This document shows positions 1-8,355 of a stretch of DNA of 64,000 nucleotides, in pieces. The position numbers were made by a program, and so were the translations under genes. Source of the DNA: Sutcliffiella cohnii (GTDB taxonomy: Bacteria > Bacillota > Bacilli > Bacillales > Bacillaceae_I); contig NZ_CP018866.1 in NCBI RefSeq assembly GCF_002250055.1, forward strand, positions 450,001 to 514,000, in the 5' to 3' direction. The notes beneath the pieces were generated by a model. It was given only the letters and a program-made list of their open reading frames with translations, did no database searches and had not been told where the DNA came from. The first letter of the stretch is position 1. Each line of letters begins with the position of its first letter.

Positions 1-29
1 ACTTCCCACAAGCTTTTCCACAGAATAAT

Positions 30-54
30 GAAAAAAGGCTGTTATCCACAGCCT
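30..54 (-). terminator. Rho-independent terminator of the DUF3231 gene
   Basis: Read on the minus strand, a short GC-rich stem (AGGCTGT/ACAGCCT, loop of about 5 nt) is followed by a run of six T. It lies immediately after the stop codon of the DUF3231 pseudogene. The loop side happens to contain a DnaA-box-like TTATCCACA. Confidence 0.7.
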
Positions 55-55
55 A

Positions 56-1068
56 CTACTTTTTCTTTATGAGCTTTTGACGGTCATCAGCAAGAGGCGG
101 TTGCTCCAGCCAACCATGTTTGATTAGCAATTCGGCTCCATCTTCGGCATATAAACCAACTTGTCCCATGAGACGAGTATACTCCACGGAAAGATCTCTT
201 CTTTGTGAAACAGATGCCCCTGCTCCGAAATAGCCAATAGCAGCAGCAACTAAAATAACAATATGATTTAACATCAGCTTGTCTGAGTATGGAGGAGTAG
301 TGGAGCTTGTTATTTCTGATACCCATGAAGAAGGAGATGCTAAATCATCCTTTGAAAGGATTGAGCTTAAAATACTAAATTGCTTTTCACACAATTCTTT
401 TCCTTTAAGGAAATATTTTTGTACATCTTTCGACTGACATACTTGTGCAAAACCAATTTCTAAAACAACTTTTATAATTACTTTTACCATATTGTAGCTT
501 AAACCACTTATTTCGACGACACTTAATGGGCGATGATGGCCAAACCATCCAGTTAAATAGTTTTGACTGTCAATGAAATCTATTTCGGAAGGTGGATTTA
601 CTCGTGGTGGCTTTCGATAAATACCTTTTGCTAACATTACATCAACAACTCGTCTATATAACTCCATCGTTTCCTTATTACATTGCACAAATAAAAAATT
701 TGGTCAGCACGTGTTGAAGTAGCAACAGCTCCTGCGTAACCTGTTAAACCTAGTAATGTCATTACGTGCATATACACCATCATAAACGTATCGGTAAATA
801 GAGCTGGAGCTTCTAAATTAACATCTTCCTCCACCGTAAAACCTTTAGGTATGGGGATATTCTCTTGTTCAAAAAAATGCGTAATTTTTTCAATATGGTC
901 TTCTGCGATACGAAGTGCAAACTCGAGTACTTCTTTCATATCCTTATCTTTGGCCACCTTGACGGAATGGGTAAGAAAACATACCGACATCGAATCATTA
1001 ATATATTGAGTCCACAAATTTGCCATTTCAGCAGAAGTAAGTTCGACATTGTGATTATAGCGTTTCAT
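56..1068 (-). pseudogene. DUF3231 family protein, split by a single frameshift
   Basis: Two overlapping minus-strand reading frames together make one DUF3231-type protein of about 335 residues, the normal size for this Bacillaceae family (function unknown; two similar halves). The N-terminal part (start 1068, MKRYNHNVELTS) reads to about position 700. The C-terminal part continues in the next frame to the stop at 56. Adding one A/T pair to the 6-base run at 693-698 joins the frames as ...TRADQIF-LFVQCNKETMELY..., which fits the repeat pattern seen in the second half (QRRDLSVEYTRLM...). The start has a good upstream GGGGGA site. Each half carries a hydrophobic stretch. A true frameshift, a phase-variable tract and a homopolymer sequencing error cannot be told apart from this sequence. 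Confidence 0.8.
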
Positions 1069-1212
1069 GTAACATCCCCCAAATTTAGTTTAAACGATGT
1101 TTTCCCATTAGTTTTTATAGAGGTTATTATTTGAGGTATTCTTTCTTTTATTCTACAAAATTTACAGATTAAAAAAGTTATGGCTGAGGACGCTTCGTGG
1201 AACGCAGGGTGG

Positions 1213-1634
1213 CAATCGCAAATAAAAAGTGATTACGGCAAATAAAGAGGAAGTTACCGCAAATAAAAAGTGATTACTGCAAATAAGAGGGAGTTAGCGC
1301 AAAAAAAAAGTGATTACCGCAAATAAGAGGGAGTTACCGCAAATAAAGAGGAAGTTATCGCAAATAAAAAGTGATTACCGCAAATAAAGAGGAAGTTATC
1401 GCAAATAAAAAGTGATTACCGCAAATAAGAGGGAGTTATCGCAAATAAAAAGTGATTACCGCAAATAAGAGGGAGTTAGCGCAAATAAAAAGTGATTACC
1501 GCAAATAAGAGGAAGTTATCGCAAATAAGAGGGAGTTACCGCAAATAAAAAGTGATTACCGCAAATAAAGAGGAAGTTATCGCAAATAAAAAGTGATTAC
1601 CGCAAATAAAGAGGAAGTTATATCGCAAAATAAA
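1213..1634 (+). repeat. Tandem array of about 21 CGCAAATAA units
   Basis: About 420 bases made almost wholly of alternating 20-21 bp units. Type A is CGCAAATAAAAAGTGATTAC and type B is CGCAAATAAGAGGGAGTTA or close variants, giving a compound period near 41 bp. I count 21 copies of the core with few mismatches (for example one GGCAAATAA, one TGCAAATAA and one with the T lost). There are no unique spacers, so it is not CRISPR. It fills most of the gap between the DUF3231 start and the 3' end of the arsR-type gene. Shorter arrays of the same core lie at 6231, 25022, 58012 and 59488, all on this strand. Confidence 0.95.
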
Positions 1635-1723
1635 CCAATTTAATCAAGAATCCGTAGCAGTTATTTTCAAAACAATTAAAAAAACAAGTGGAAAAAATGA
1701 TTTGATTTCCCCACTTGCTTCAT

Positions 1724-2083
1724 TCACTTCTTTTGCTCCTTTAATAAGGACAATGGTTCATTTTCTGTATCTTCATTCTCGACTAGATGCTGTAGAATGG
1801 ACATTTTATTATCCCAAAATTGCTCGAAAAAGCTGAGCCATTCATTCACTTCCGTTAAAGTTTCTGGCTGTAGTGTATATCGTTTTTCCCTGCCAACTTT
1901 TCTGCTCGTTACTAAGCTAGCTTCGGAAAGGATGTGCAGATGCTTGACGACAGCAGTTCGACTTATTGGAAAATGCGATGTAATTTCAGAAATAGGAAGT
2001 TCATTGTAAGCTAGTAAACGCAATACGTCTCTCCTAGTTGGATCAGCAATTGCTTGAAATACATCGTGCTTAGCAGCAGCCAC
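1724..2083 (-). CDS. ArsR-family winged-helix transcriptional regulator
   Basis: A 119-residue protein with the compact ArsR/SmtB winged HTH fold: IADPTRRDVLRLL near the start, then SEITSHFPISRTAVVKHLHILSEA as the recognition helix region and a basic wing (GREKRYTL). No ELCVCDL metal-box cysteines are present, so it belongs to the non-metal subgroup that commonly pairs with SRPBCC (AHSA1) proteins. It starts directly after the stop of the SRPBCC gene upstream, so the two form one operon. Two perfect inverted repeats lie in front of that operon (2531-2565) and suggest autoregulation. Family assignment is firm; the ligand is unknown. Confidence 0.88.
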   Translation of the reverse strand: MAAAKHDVFQAIADPTRRDVLRLLAYNELPISEITSHFPISRTAVVKHLHILSEASLVTSRKVGREKRYTLQPETLTEVNEWLSFFEQFWDNKMSILQHLVENEDTENEPLSLLKEQKK

Positions 2084-2503
2084 TTATCCTTCGACTACCT
2101 TTCTTAACTTAGCATGTACGATATCTTCCCATCCATTATTCATGCGATTGCGAATGACGGCACTATCTTCATTAGGCTTCGTAATAACTGTATCAGCTGT
2201 TTTCCAGCCACTATGTATTAAGGTGAATTCCGTTTTTTCTTCGACTTCTTTTAATAGAAATGTAACAATCCAGCCATCCGTATCCCAAGAGAAAGAAATT
2301 TTATTTGGCTCCTCCACTTCTATCACTTTACAAGGGGATGGTCCGAATGGAGATTGAATATGAAATACATGTCCGACTCTAGGCTCAAAATCATTTGGCA
2401 TAAACCAAGTACTGATTCCTTCTGCAGAAGAGACTTTTTCCCAAACTTTTTGAATAGGGGCATCAAAAATTGCTGTTTTCACGATATCTTGGATTTTTTG
2501 CAT
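2084..2503 (-). CDS. SRPBCC (AHSA1-like) domain protein
   Basis: A 139-residue protein with the START/Bet v1-type SRPBCC fold typical of the AHSA1/YndB family: IFDAPIQKVWEKVSSAEGISTWFMPNDFEPRVGHVF at the N-terminus, a hydrophobic-cavity strand pattern, then W-D-IVHAKLRKVVEG helix at the end. Such proteins bind small hydrophobic ligands; the ligand here is not known. First gene of a two-gene operon with the ArsR-type regulator; a strong AAAGGAG site lies upstream. The B. subtilis YndB group and many Bacillus ArsR-SRPBCC pairs look alike. Confidence 0.85.
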   Translation of the reverse strand: MQKIQDIVKTAIFDAPIQKVWEKVSSAEGISTWFMPNDFEPRVGHVFHIQSPFGPSPCKVIEVEEPNKISFSWDTDGWIVTFLLKEVEEKTEFTLIHSGWKTADTVITKPNEDSAVIRNRMNNGWEDIVHAKLRKVVEG

Positions 2504-2530
2504 GTTTTACAAACTCCTTTAACTTTAAAG

Positions 2531-2565
2531 TAACACCATTAAGTGTTATTTGTTATCATATAACA
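2531..2565. promoter_or_regulatory. Two palindromic operators of the ArsR-SRPBCC operon
   Basis: Two adjacent perfect inverted repeats: TAACAC-N6-GTGTTA at 2531-2548 and TGTTAT-N3-ATAACA at 2551-2565, about 30-60 bp upstream of the SRPBCC start. They share the element TAACAC/TGTTAT and are the natural candidates for binding by the ArsR-type protein encoded downstream. The assignment to that regulator is inference. Confidence 0.65.
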
Positions 2566-2755
2566 CCAATAGGTTTCACGTCAAACTCTCTTGAAATTTA
2601 GAACAGTTACGTGTAGTATATTGCTTCAAAAATTACAATATTGTACTATTTACGACATTTTTTTCATTTTATTTACAATTTAAAATGGATGTGGAAGATT
2701 TAGCGTACTACTATATATGGTACAAATTACCTATGTTTAATAGGATGTGAATAAT

Positions 2756-3847
2756 ATGCATGAAGCAGTACAATCTGTGTTATCCAATATAGCAATTATT
2801 TTCATAATGCATTTACTAATAAATTTAGTTATTGTAAATAGGAAAGCATTTCTTAACAAAATATTATTTTCTATTGCATTAATACTAATTACGTAAATTG
2901 CTGTTATTATTTTGTTTTATTTACCAATCGTTTACGGAGATTTTCAATTTGATATGCGGTTTATACCACTCGTTTTTTTAGCATATAAATGGGGATGGAA
3001 GCATGCAATTCCGGCGCTCGTCATCGTAAGTTTATGGCGATTAGGTATAGGAGGACAAGGAGCGGTTCCTGGAGTTATTTTTGGAATGATGTTTCCTACT
3101 TTAATTTCTCTGTTTATGAAATGGCTCAAGCAAACAGAATTAAAGTCTCTAACACTACTAATAATTATTACGTTGTCTTGGCTTGCATCAGACTTACCAA
3201 TTATCTTTTTTGTTCCTAACGGTTTACAAGTTTTCGCAGAAATGTCTATTTATCGATTGATGACGTTTCTTACAACGGCTTTCGCGTTACACTTTTTTAT
3301 CGTAAATGCAGAAAAGGAGCTTTATTTAAGAGATAGGCTTACGTTCTATGCAGAACATGATCCGTTAACTGGATTAAATAACATTCGACATTTTGAGGAG
3401 AAAGTAAAGACGTACAAGACGAAACAAAATAAAAATCGGTACATTATTATGTTAGATATTGATCATTTTAAGTCTGTTAATGATGAATATGGTCATTTAA
3501 GTGGCGATATGATTTTAAAAGGCTTTGCCGATATTATGTTGAAAAAAGTTTCCTCCTATTACAAAGATGACGTATTCGCCGGAAGATATGGAGGGGAGGA
3601 ATTTATTATTTTCTTTGCAACAGATTCTAAAGAGGAACTCATGTATTTTGCAGAATCGTTTCGCCAAGAAATTGAAAATACAGAGTTTATAACAGAAAGT
3701 AAGGCGATTAAGAAAATAACGGTCTCATTAGGCATTTCCAAGTTTACTGAATCGAAAAGCTTATACGATATCATTTCTGAAGCGGATGAAGCGCTGTATA
3801 AATCGAAAAGAAATGGTAGAAATCAAGTTCAATATTACGCAAATTAA
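2756..3847 (+). pseudogene. Membrane diguanylate cyclase (GGDEF) with an in-frame stop codon
   Basis: The reading frame starts at ATG 2756 after a TAGGATGTGA site and encodes 46 residues of hydrophobic N-terminus, then hits TAA at 2894-2896. The same frame then stays open to 3847. The intact product would be about 363 residues: a five-to-six helix membrane sensor (5TMR-LYT-like, with FQFDMRFIPL) followed by a GGDEF domain with the active-site motif GRYGGEEF. There is no RxxD inhibitory site at the usual distance before GGEEF. Synthesis of c-di-GMP from two GTP would be the role. The only start after the stop is TTG 2912 without a ribosome binding site, so the gene is probably silent unless the stop is read through or is an error. 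Confidence 0.8.
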
Positions 3848-3886
3848 AAAAGAGATTGGGGGATTAAACTCTCCCAATCTCTTTTC
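3848..3886. terminator. Bidirectional terminator
   Basis: Perfect 13-bp arms (AAAAGAGATTGGG and CCCAATCTCTTTT) with a 12-nt loop and A/T runs on both sides. It serves the GGDEF gene from the left and the small membrane protein gene from the right. The last codons of the latter lie inside one arm. Confidence 0.8.
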
Positions 3887-4154
3887 CGTTAATGATGATG
3901 ATAATTTCGTTTAACTCTTCTTTTAGCTCTTCTTGTGTTACTTTTATTTTTAGTTTATAGAAAATATACACTGTAAGATAAAAGATGATTCCAATTCCAA
4001 TCATAAGTAAACGAATTTGAAGAAGTATTAACGGGGAATAGAAACTACTGAGCATGAATGTGAAAAGCATACAAGAGGCTAGCACAATGGACCCAATAAG
4101 ATAGAACCAATACTCGTTCTTCGTTAACGGATAGTCCTTGTTTTGTATACTCAT
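3864..4154 (-). CDS. Small two-helix membrane protein of unknown function
   Basis: A 96-residue protein when started at ATG 4154, chosen because AAAGGAGAG lies just upstream; a longer frame to 4208 has no such site. Two strong hydrophobic segments (about residues 14-37 and 44-66) are followed by a charged amphipathic tail (KIKVTQEELKEELNE). The last few codons overlap the shared terminator hairpin. I do not recognise the family. Confidence 0.6.
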   Translation of the reverse strand: MSIQNKDYPLTKNEYWFYLIGSIVLASCMLFTFMLSSFYSPLILLQIRLLMIGIGIIFYLTVYIFYKLKIKVTQEELKEELNEIIIIINGKEIGRV

Positions 4155-4321
4155 GAAGCACTCTCCTTTAAAGAATAGTAACCTTGTATAAACGTATGAA
4201 ATGTACATTTGAAAAAGAACTTACGGGCATGGACCGATTTTCTCTTAGAATTCAAATATTCTTTTTCATATAAGCCATACTAAAAAAATAGAAAAGCTAC
4301 ATACGGAAGGAAGAGCTTATT

Positions 4322-4909
4322 TTGGATTTGCACTTTATTTGGAAATCATTTGTTATTGTTTTTGGCGGCATTTTAATTTTACGTTTAGCTGGTAGAAAGT
4401 CGATTTCACAATTAACTGTCGCACAAACAGTTTTAATGGTAGCTGTTGGGTCACTAATTATACAGCCAGTAGGTGATAGAAGTATATGGATTACGATGTT
4501 GATTACTTTATTACTAGTCCTTTTTTTAATTGTGGTGGAATATATCGTATTGAAGTCTGACAAACTAGAAACATTTTTTTACGGGAAATCCATTATAGTC
4601 GTTGAAAATGGAACCATTATTGATAAAAACTTAGCGAAGATTCGGTTAACTGTTGACATGTTAGAGGTTAGATTGCGGCAGCAAGGAGTGCAAAACATCA
4701 GCGACTTGCAATGGGCAACGATTGAATCAAATGGTCAAATTGGCTATTTGTTAAAGCCTGAAAAACAGTATGCAACGAAAGAAGATATTCAAAAGTTACT
4801 AGCTCTTTTCCAAGCAAACGAACAAAATATCACGAATAGCACTAATAATCTTTTTACGGAAGTGAAGAACAAAATACATAAAGAAGAACCCCCAACACAT
4901 TTAAAATGA
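4322..4909 (+). CDS. DUF421 (YetF/YrbG-type) membrane protein
   Basis: A 195-residue protein starting at TTG 4322 behind GGAAGGAAGAG. Three N-terminal membrane helices contain the family pattern LRLAGRKSISQLTVAQTVLMVAVGSLI. A cytosolic DUF421 domain follows, with KLETFFYGKSIIVVENGTI and the stretch LRQQGVQNISDLQWATIESNGQIGYLLKPE. The family (B. subtilis YetF, YrbG, YkjA, YdfR) is widespread in spore formers; the biochemical role is not established. The CLC gene starts 9 bp downstream, so the two are likely co-transcribed. Confidence 0.9.
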   Translation: MDLHFIWKSFVIVFGGILILRLAGRKSISQLTVAQTVLMVAVGSLIIQPVGDRSIWITMLITLLLVLFLIVVEYIVLKSDKLETFFYGKSIIVVENGTIIDKNLAKIRLTVDMLEVRLRQQGVQNISDLQWATIESNGQIGYLLKPEKQYATKEDIQKLLALFQANEQNITNSTNNLFTEVKNKIHKEEPPTHLK

Positions 4910-4918
4910 GGGATTCAA

Positions 4919-6211
4919 ATGAATATAGCTTATAGAACTTTAATGGCTACATTAATTAAATGGATATTTTTCGGAACAATAATCGGCATTATCATTGGTT
5001 CCACAACAGCGCTTCTGTTAACGACCAATGATATGTTAGGAGAGACTCGAGAGAACAACTCATGGCTAATCTTTTTTCTTCCTCTAGGTGGGATTGTAAT
5101 TGGCTTTATGTATATGAATTTTGGAAAAAGTTTTGGCAATGATTCTGCAAAAGGAAACAATTTAGTAATTGAAGGTGTGCATGGGAAAGCGAAAGTTCTT
5201 AAAAGGATGGGGCCGCTTGTTTACATAGGAACGTTTATAACTGTCCTATTAGGAGGATCGACAGGACGTGAAGGGGCAGCTATTCAAATGGGTGGAAGTG
5301 TTTCTCAAGCAGTAAACCAGTTTTTTAAAGTTTCCATTCTTGATAAAAAAATTTTGATCATGAGCGGTATTAGTGCTGGCTTTGGAGCAGCGTTTGGGAC
5401 ACCGATAACAGGCGCTGTGTTCGGTATGGAAATGGTAGCGTTAGGTAAAATGAAGTATAAAGTGTTAGTGCCTTGTTTAGTAGCTAGCTTTGTCGGTCAC
5501 TATGTTACAGAAAAGGGCTGGGGAGTAGAACACGAAACGTTTATTATAAAAACGGTACCAGAATCGTCTTTTGCAACATATGGAAAAGTAATAGTAGTAG
5601 CCATTATTTTTAGTTTATTAAGTGTTTTGTATAGTCAATTACGGCACGGAATTCAAAGGATTTCCGAAAAATATACGAAGAAGAATCATATGGTAAGGGC
5701 GTTCGTTGGTGGAGTACTCATTGTCATTTTATTTTTAATAATCGGTTCACAAGATTATAATGGCCGAGGCTTGGATATGTTAGAGCAGTCGTTTAAAGAG
5801 GATGTACCACCATTTGCCTTTATAGCAAAATTAATTTTCACTGCCATTACGATGGGGACAGGCTTTGTAGGTGGAGAAGCCATTCCTCTATTTTTCATGG
5901 GAGCTACGTTAGGGAATACGTTATCGGAATTTATCCATTTACCATTGTCGTTTCTTGCGGGGTTAGGGATGATTGCTACCTTTTGTGGTGGAGCGAATAC
6001 ACCAATTGCAGCATTCCTATTAGCTGTTGAAATGTTTGACGGGAAGGGAATAGAATTTTTCTTCGTTGCATGTCTTGTAAGTTATATATTCTCTGGGCAT
6101 CATGGCTTATGGCCATCGCAAAAAATCTTTGAACCGAAAAGTAGGCTATACAATATTGAAGACGGTCTATCGATTGAGGATGTGGAGAAAAAGAAACGAC
6201 ATAAAAAATGA
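4919..6211 (+). CDS. CLC-family chloride/fluoride channel or antiporter
   Basis: A 430-residue polytopic protein of the CLC family. The anion-path motif GREGAAIQMGG (equivalent to GREGP with the gating glutamate) is near residues 117-127, followed by GFGAAFGTPITGAVFGMEM and the second-half motif GFVGGEAIPLFFMGATLGN. The canonical GSGIP loop is replaced by a GNDSAKGNNLVIEG segment, as in bacterial CLC branches that include fluoride exporters; which anion is moved cannot be decided here. There are no CBS domains at the C-terminus. A GAGGGA site precedes the ATG. No fluoride riboswitch is visible upstream. Confidence 0.85.
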   Translation: MNIAYRTLMATLIKWIFFGTIIGIIIGSTTALLLTTNDMLGETRENNSWLIFFLPLGGIVIGFMYMNFGKSFGNDSAKGNNLVIEGVHGKAKVLKRMGPLVYIGTFITVLLGGSTGREGAAIQMGGSVSQAVNQFFKVSILDKKILIMSGISAGFGAAFGTPITGAVFGMEMVALGKMKYKVLVPCLVASFVGHYVTEKGWGVEHETFIIKTVPESSFATYGKVIVVAIIFSLLSVLYSQLRHGIQRISEKYTKKNHMVRAFVGGVLIVILFLIIGSQDYNGRGLDMLEQSFKEDVPPFAFIAKLIFTAITMGTGFVGGEAIPLFFMGATLGNTLSEFIHLPLSFLAGLGMIATFCGGANTPIAAFLLAVEMFDGKGIEFFFVACLVSYIFSGHHGLWPSQKIFEPKSRLYNIEDGLSIEDVEKKKRHKK

Positions 6212-6230
6212 AATAAAAGAAGGGCGCAAA

Positions 6231-6317
6231 AGAACCGGGGGTATCGCAAATAAAAGTGTGATTACCGCAAATAAGCCCGGTGTTATCGCAAATAAAAGGT
6301 AATTACCGCAAATAAAA
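6231..6317 (+). repeat. Four-unit CGCAAATAA array
   Basis: Four copies of (T/C)CGCAAATAA spaced by about 20-22 bp, with GTTAT or ATTAC before the core, between the converging 3' ends of the CLC gene and the ktr pseudogene. Same orientation as the large array at 1213. A spurious plus-strand reading frame rich in IANK/ITANK crosses it. Confidence 0.9.
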
Positions 6318-6325
6318 ACATTATT

Positions 6326-6955
6326 CTAAACCCCAACCTCTTCAAACCGTTGAATATCTTCGTTTCTACCGATCATAATTAAAAGGTCACCTTCTTTAAT
6401 GATCTCTTCAGCAGATGGAGCTACAATAATATCACCGTCACGTTGAATTCCGATTAAATTACAACCGTATTTCGCCCGAAGATCTAGTTCAATGATACTT
6501 TTATTGTTTACTTTTTTTGATGCATGAATTTCTACAATACTATGATTATCCGATAGTTCAATGTAATCAAATATTTTATCAGACACGACGTGATGAGCGA
6601 TTCTTCGTGCCATATCTTTTTCTGGTTGAATTACACGGTCTACTCCAATTTGCTCGAGCACTTTTTTATGGTACTTATTAATCGCTTTAACCCAAACTTG
6701 TTTTACACCCATTTCTTTTAAAATCAAACTAGTTAGCACACTTGATTCAATGTCTTCTCCCATCGAAACAATAGCGTGGTCAAAGTTACGAAGCCCTAAA
6801 GATTTTAATGTTTTCATCCGTTGCATTTGCTTGTACGGAATGGGTAGCAAATTCACTAATTCTACTTACGTTTTCTTCATCCTTATCAATCGCCAGCACT
6901 TCTACGCCAAGTGACCAAAACGACCTAGACCGATAACAGCAAATTGCTTTTTCAT
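6326..6955 (-). pseudogene. KtrA/KtrC-type potassium channel regulatory subunit, disrupted
   Basis: The gene begins at ATG 6955 (GAGGTAAAAC site) as MKKQFAVIGLGRFG, the Rossmann start of KtrA/KtrC, but then loses roughly 25 bp. Only a few bases replace the usual ~10 residues, and the frame hits TAG. The frame of VEVLAIDKDEENV...HSVQANATDE then resumes and shifts once more near 6815 (one extra or two missing bases) into the frame LKSLGLRNFDHAIVSMGEDIE, which runs intact through the RCK_N end and the RCK_C domain to 6326. Expected length is about 220 residues. The stop codon and two separate lesions make a functional full-length product unlikely. No ktrB or ktrD partner is adjacent. The leader still carries a c-di-AMP riboswitch. 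Confidence 0.85.
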
Positions 6956-6976
6956 TTGTTTTACCTCACTTTGACA

Positions 6977-7014
6977 TAAAAAGACCATTCCTTGGCAGAT
7001 CCGCAGAATGGTCT
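6977..7014 (-). terminator. Riboswitch-controlled terminator before the ktr gene
   Basis: On the minus strand AGACCATTC and GAATGGTCT (9-bp perfect arms, 15-nt loop) are followed by TTTTTA, directly downstream of the ydaO-type aptamer and about 22 bp before the ktr start. It is the expected expression platform for a c-di-AMP off switch. Confidence 0.8.
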
Positions 7015-7021
7015 CTCATAA

Positions 7022-7165
7022 TTTAGTAGACCCTTCTCTCAATTTGTTTACGAGGTTAGCTGTCGGATTAGAGGATGAGAGTCCTCTTCGTTCATAACGA
7101 TACACCCCTAGAAACGAATAAACGTTTCGATTTGGTTCCCCCGCTCTTACAATAAGATTCAACAT
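7022..7165 (-). ncRNA. Cyclic di-AMP (ydaO/yuaA-type) riboswitch
   Basis: The minus strand shows the hallmark conserved blocks of the ydaO-yuaA aptamer in order: GAGCGGGGGAACCAAA (about 7147-7132), a variable stem, AGGGGTGTATC, an AGAGGA/TCCTCT stem, and AATCCGACAGCTAACCTCGT (about 7069-7050). In Bacillus this aptamer binds c-di-AMP and turns off potassium uptake genes (ktrAB, kimA). Here it lies just upstream of a terminator and a ktr-type gene, exactly the known arrangement, although the gene is broken. Confidence 0.9.
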
Positions 7166-7380
7166 AAGGTTTTTGAAAAAAAGATAATTTAATTTGTTAA
7201 TAAATGTACTCTTCAAAAACGGCACCGTCAATAGAAAATTGTAAATTTTTTAAAGCAAATAATAATCATTAACTATTCTTTCCATCTAGAGACGGAGTTA
7301 ATATACAACCGGAGAGAGTTTTTTAAAAGGTTTTTTAAGAATACAATGAATATATAGACAATTACATTAGAGGTGATGGA

Positions 7381-8355
7381 GTGGAAAAAATAATTGAAGT
7401 TCGCGGGGTTAGTAAGCAGTATACGAAACGAAAAACGAAAGAAATAGTAACAGCGGTTAATAATGTTTCATTTGATGTTCATCGTGGGGAAGTACTAGGA
7501 TTGTTAGGACCGAATGGTGCAGGAAAAACATCGACGATTAAGATGATATGTGGATTGCTACAGGCGGATGCGGGATCTATTCATATTAATGGATTAGATA
7601 TAAATAAAAAAAGATTAAAAGCGTTACGCCATATTAGTGCAGTACTAGAAGGAAACCGAAACTTATACTGGCGTTTAACGGTTAAAGAGAATTTAGAATA
7701 TTTTGCAGGTAATAGAGGTCGGTCACGGAAAGAAGTGATAGAAGAGGTAGACAAATTATTAGAGCAGTTCCACTTAAAAGAGAAGGAAAATGAACTAGTA
7801 CAAGGATTATCACGTGGAATGCAGCAAAAACTTGCGATTGCCGTTTCGTTATTAGCGAATACGGAAGTAATTTTATTAGATGAGCCTACATTAGGATTAG
7901 ATGTTGAAATTAGTTACGAGCTGCGCGAAATATTAAAGCAAATTGTTAAAGAAGAAAACCGAACGATTATTATAAGCTCGCACGATATGCCGGTAGTTCA
8001 AGAATTATGTGATCGAACGATTATTATTAATAAAGGTACAGTCGTTGTGGATGAAAAAGTGGAGAACTTGCTTAACTTGTTTCAAACGAAAGCATATTCT
8101 ATTAAACTAGGTGAACGTCTTAATAGTAGGCAAAAAGAAGAGTTGTTACTGACTTTTCCATTAAGCACCTACACTGAAAACAGTCTTCAAGCGATTGTAG
8201 ATGTAAATTTAGAGCGAAGTGAAGATATTTATAAACTGTTCGACATTTTTAAGATGGAAGCAACACTTGTCGAAAGCATTGACCGGACAACGATAGATTT
8301 CGAACAAGTATTTTTGCAAATCGTGAAGGGGGAGAAGCAATATGCAATTGTATAA
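7381..8355 (+). CDS. ABC transporter ATP-binding protein
   Basis: A 324-residue ATPase starting at GTG 7381 after GAGGTGATGGA. Walker A GPNGAGKT is at about residues 43-50, the signature LSRGMQQK at 143-150, Walker B VILLDEP at 163-169 and the H-loop His at 201. The C-terminal ~100 residues form the accessory domain usual for ABC-2 exporter ATPases. It overlaps the permease gene by 14 bp, so the two make a single export system. The substrate is unknown. Confidence 0.92.
   Translation: MEKIIEVRGVSKQYTKRKTKEIVTAVNNVSFDVHRGEVLGLLGPNGAGKTSTIKMICGLLQADAGSIHINGLDINKKRLKALRHISAVLEGNRNLYWRLTVKENLEYFAGNRGRSRKEVIEEVDKLLEQFHLKEKENELVQGLSRGMQQKLAIAVSLLANTEVILLDEPTLGLDVEISYELREILKQIVKEENRTIIISSHDMPVVQELCDRTIIINKGTVVVDEKVENLLNLFQTKAYSIKLGERLNSRQKEELLLTFPLSTYTENSLQAIVDVNLERSEDIYKLFDIFKMEATLVESIDRTTIDFEQVFLQIVKGEKQYAIV

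Noticed and set aside
15..51. DnaA boxes (TTTTCCACA, TTATCCACA) hinting at a replication origin
   Set aside because: One sits in the loop of a terminator; there is no box cluster, AT-rich unwinding region or dnaA/dnaN nearby.
865..1134. Plus-strand frame of 89 codons
   Set aside because: It is antisense to the well-supported DUF3231 gene and has no site or family resemblance.
1213..1634. Possible CRISPR array
   Set aside because: Units are contiguous, about 20 bp, and have no unique spacers; no cas genes are near.
4919..6211. Firm call of fluoride exporter for the CLC protein
   Set aside because: The loop replacing GSGIP is suggestive, but there is no fluoride riboswitch or crcB neighbour, so the anion is left open.
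6102..6302. Open frame with an IANK/ITANK repeat protein
   Set aside because: It overlaps the CLC gene end and then simply translates the CGCAAATAA repeat; no ribosome binding site.
7016..7231. Minus-strand 71-codon frame
   Set aside because: It lies inside the c-di-AMP riboswitch, whose conserved RNA blocks explain the sequence.
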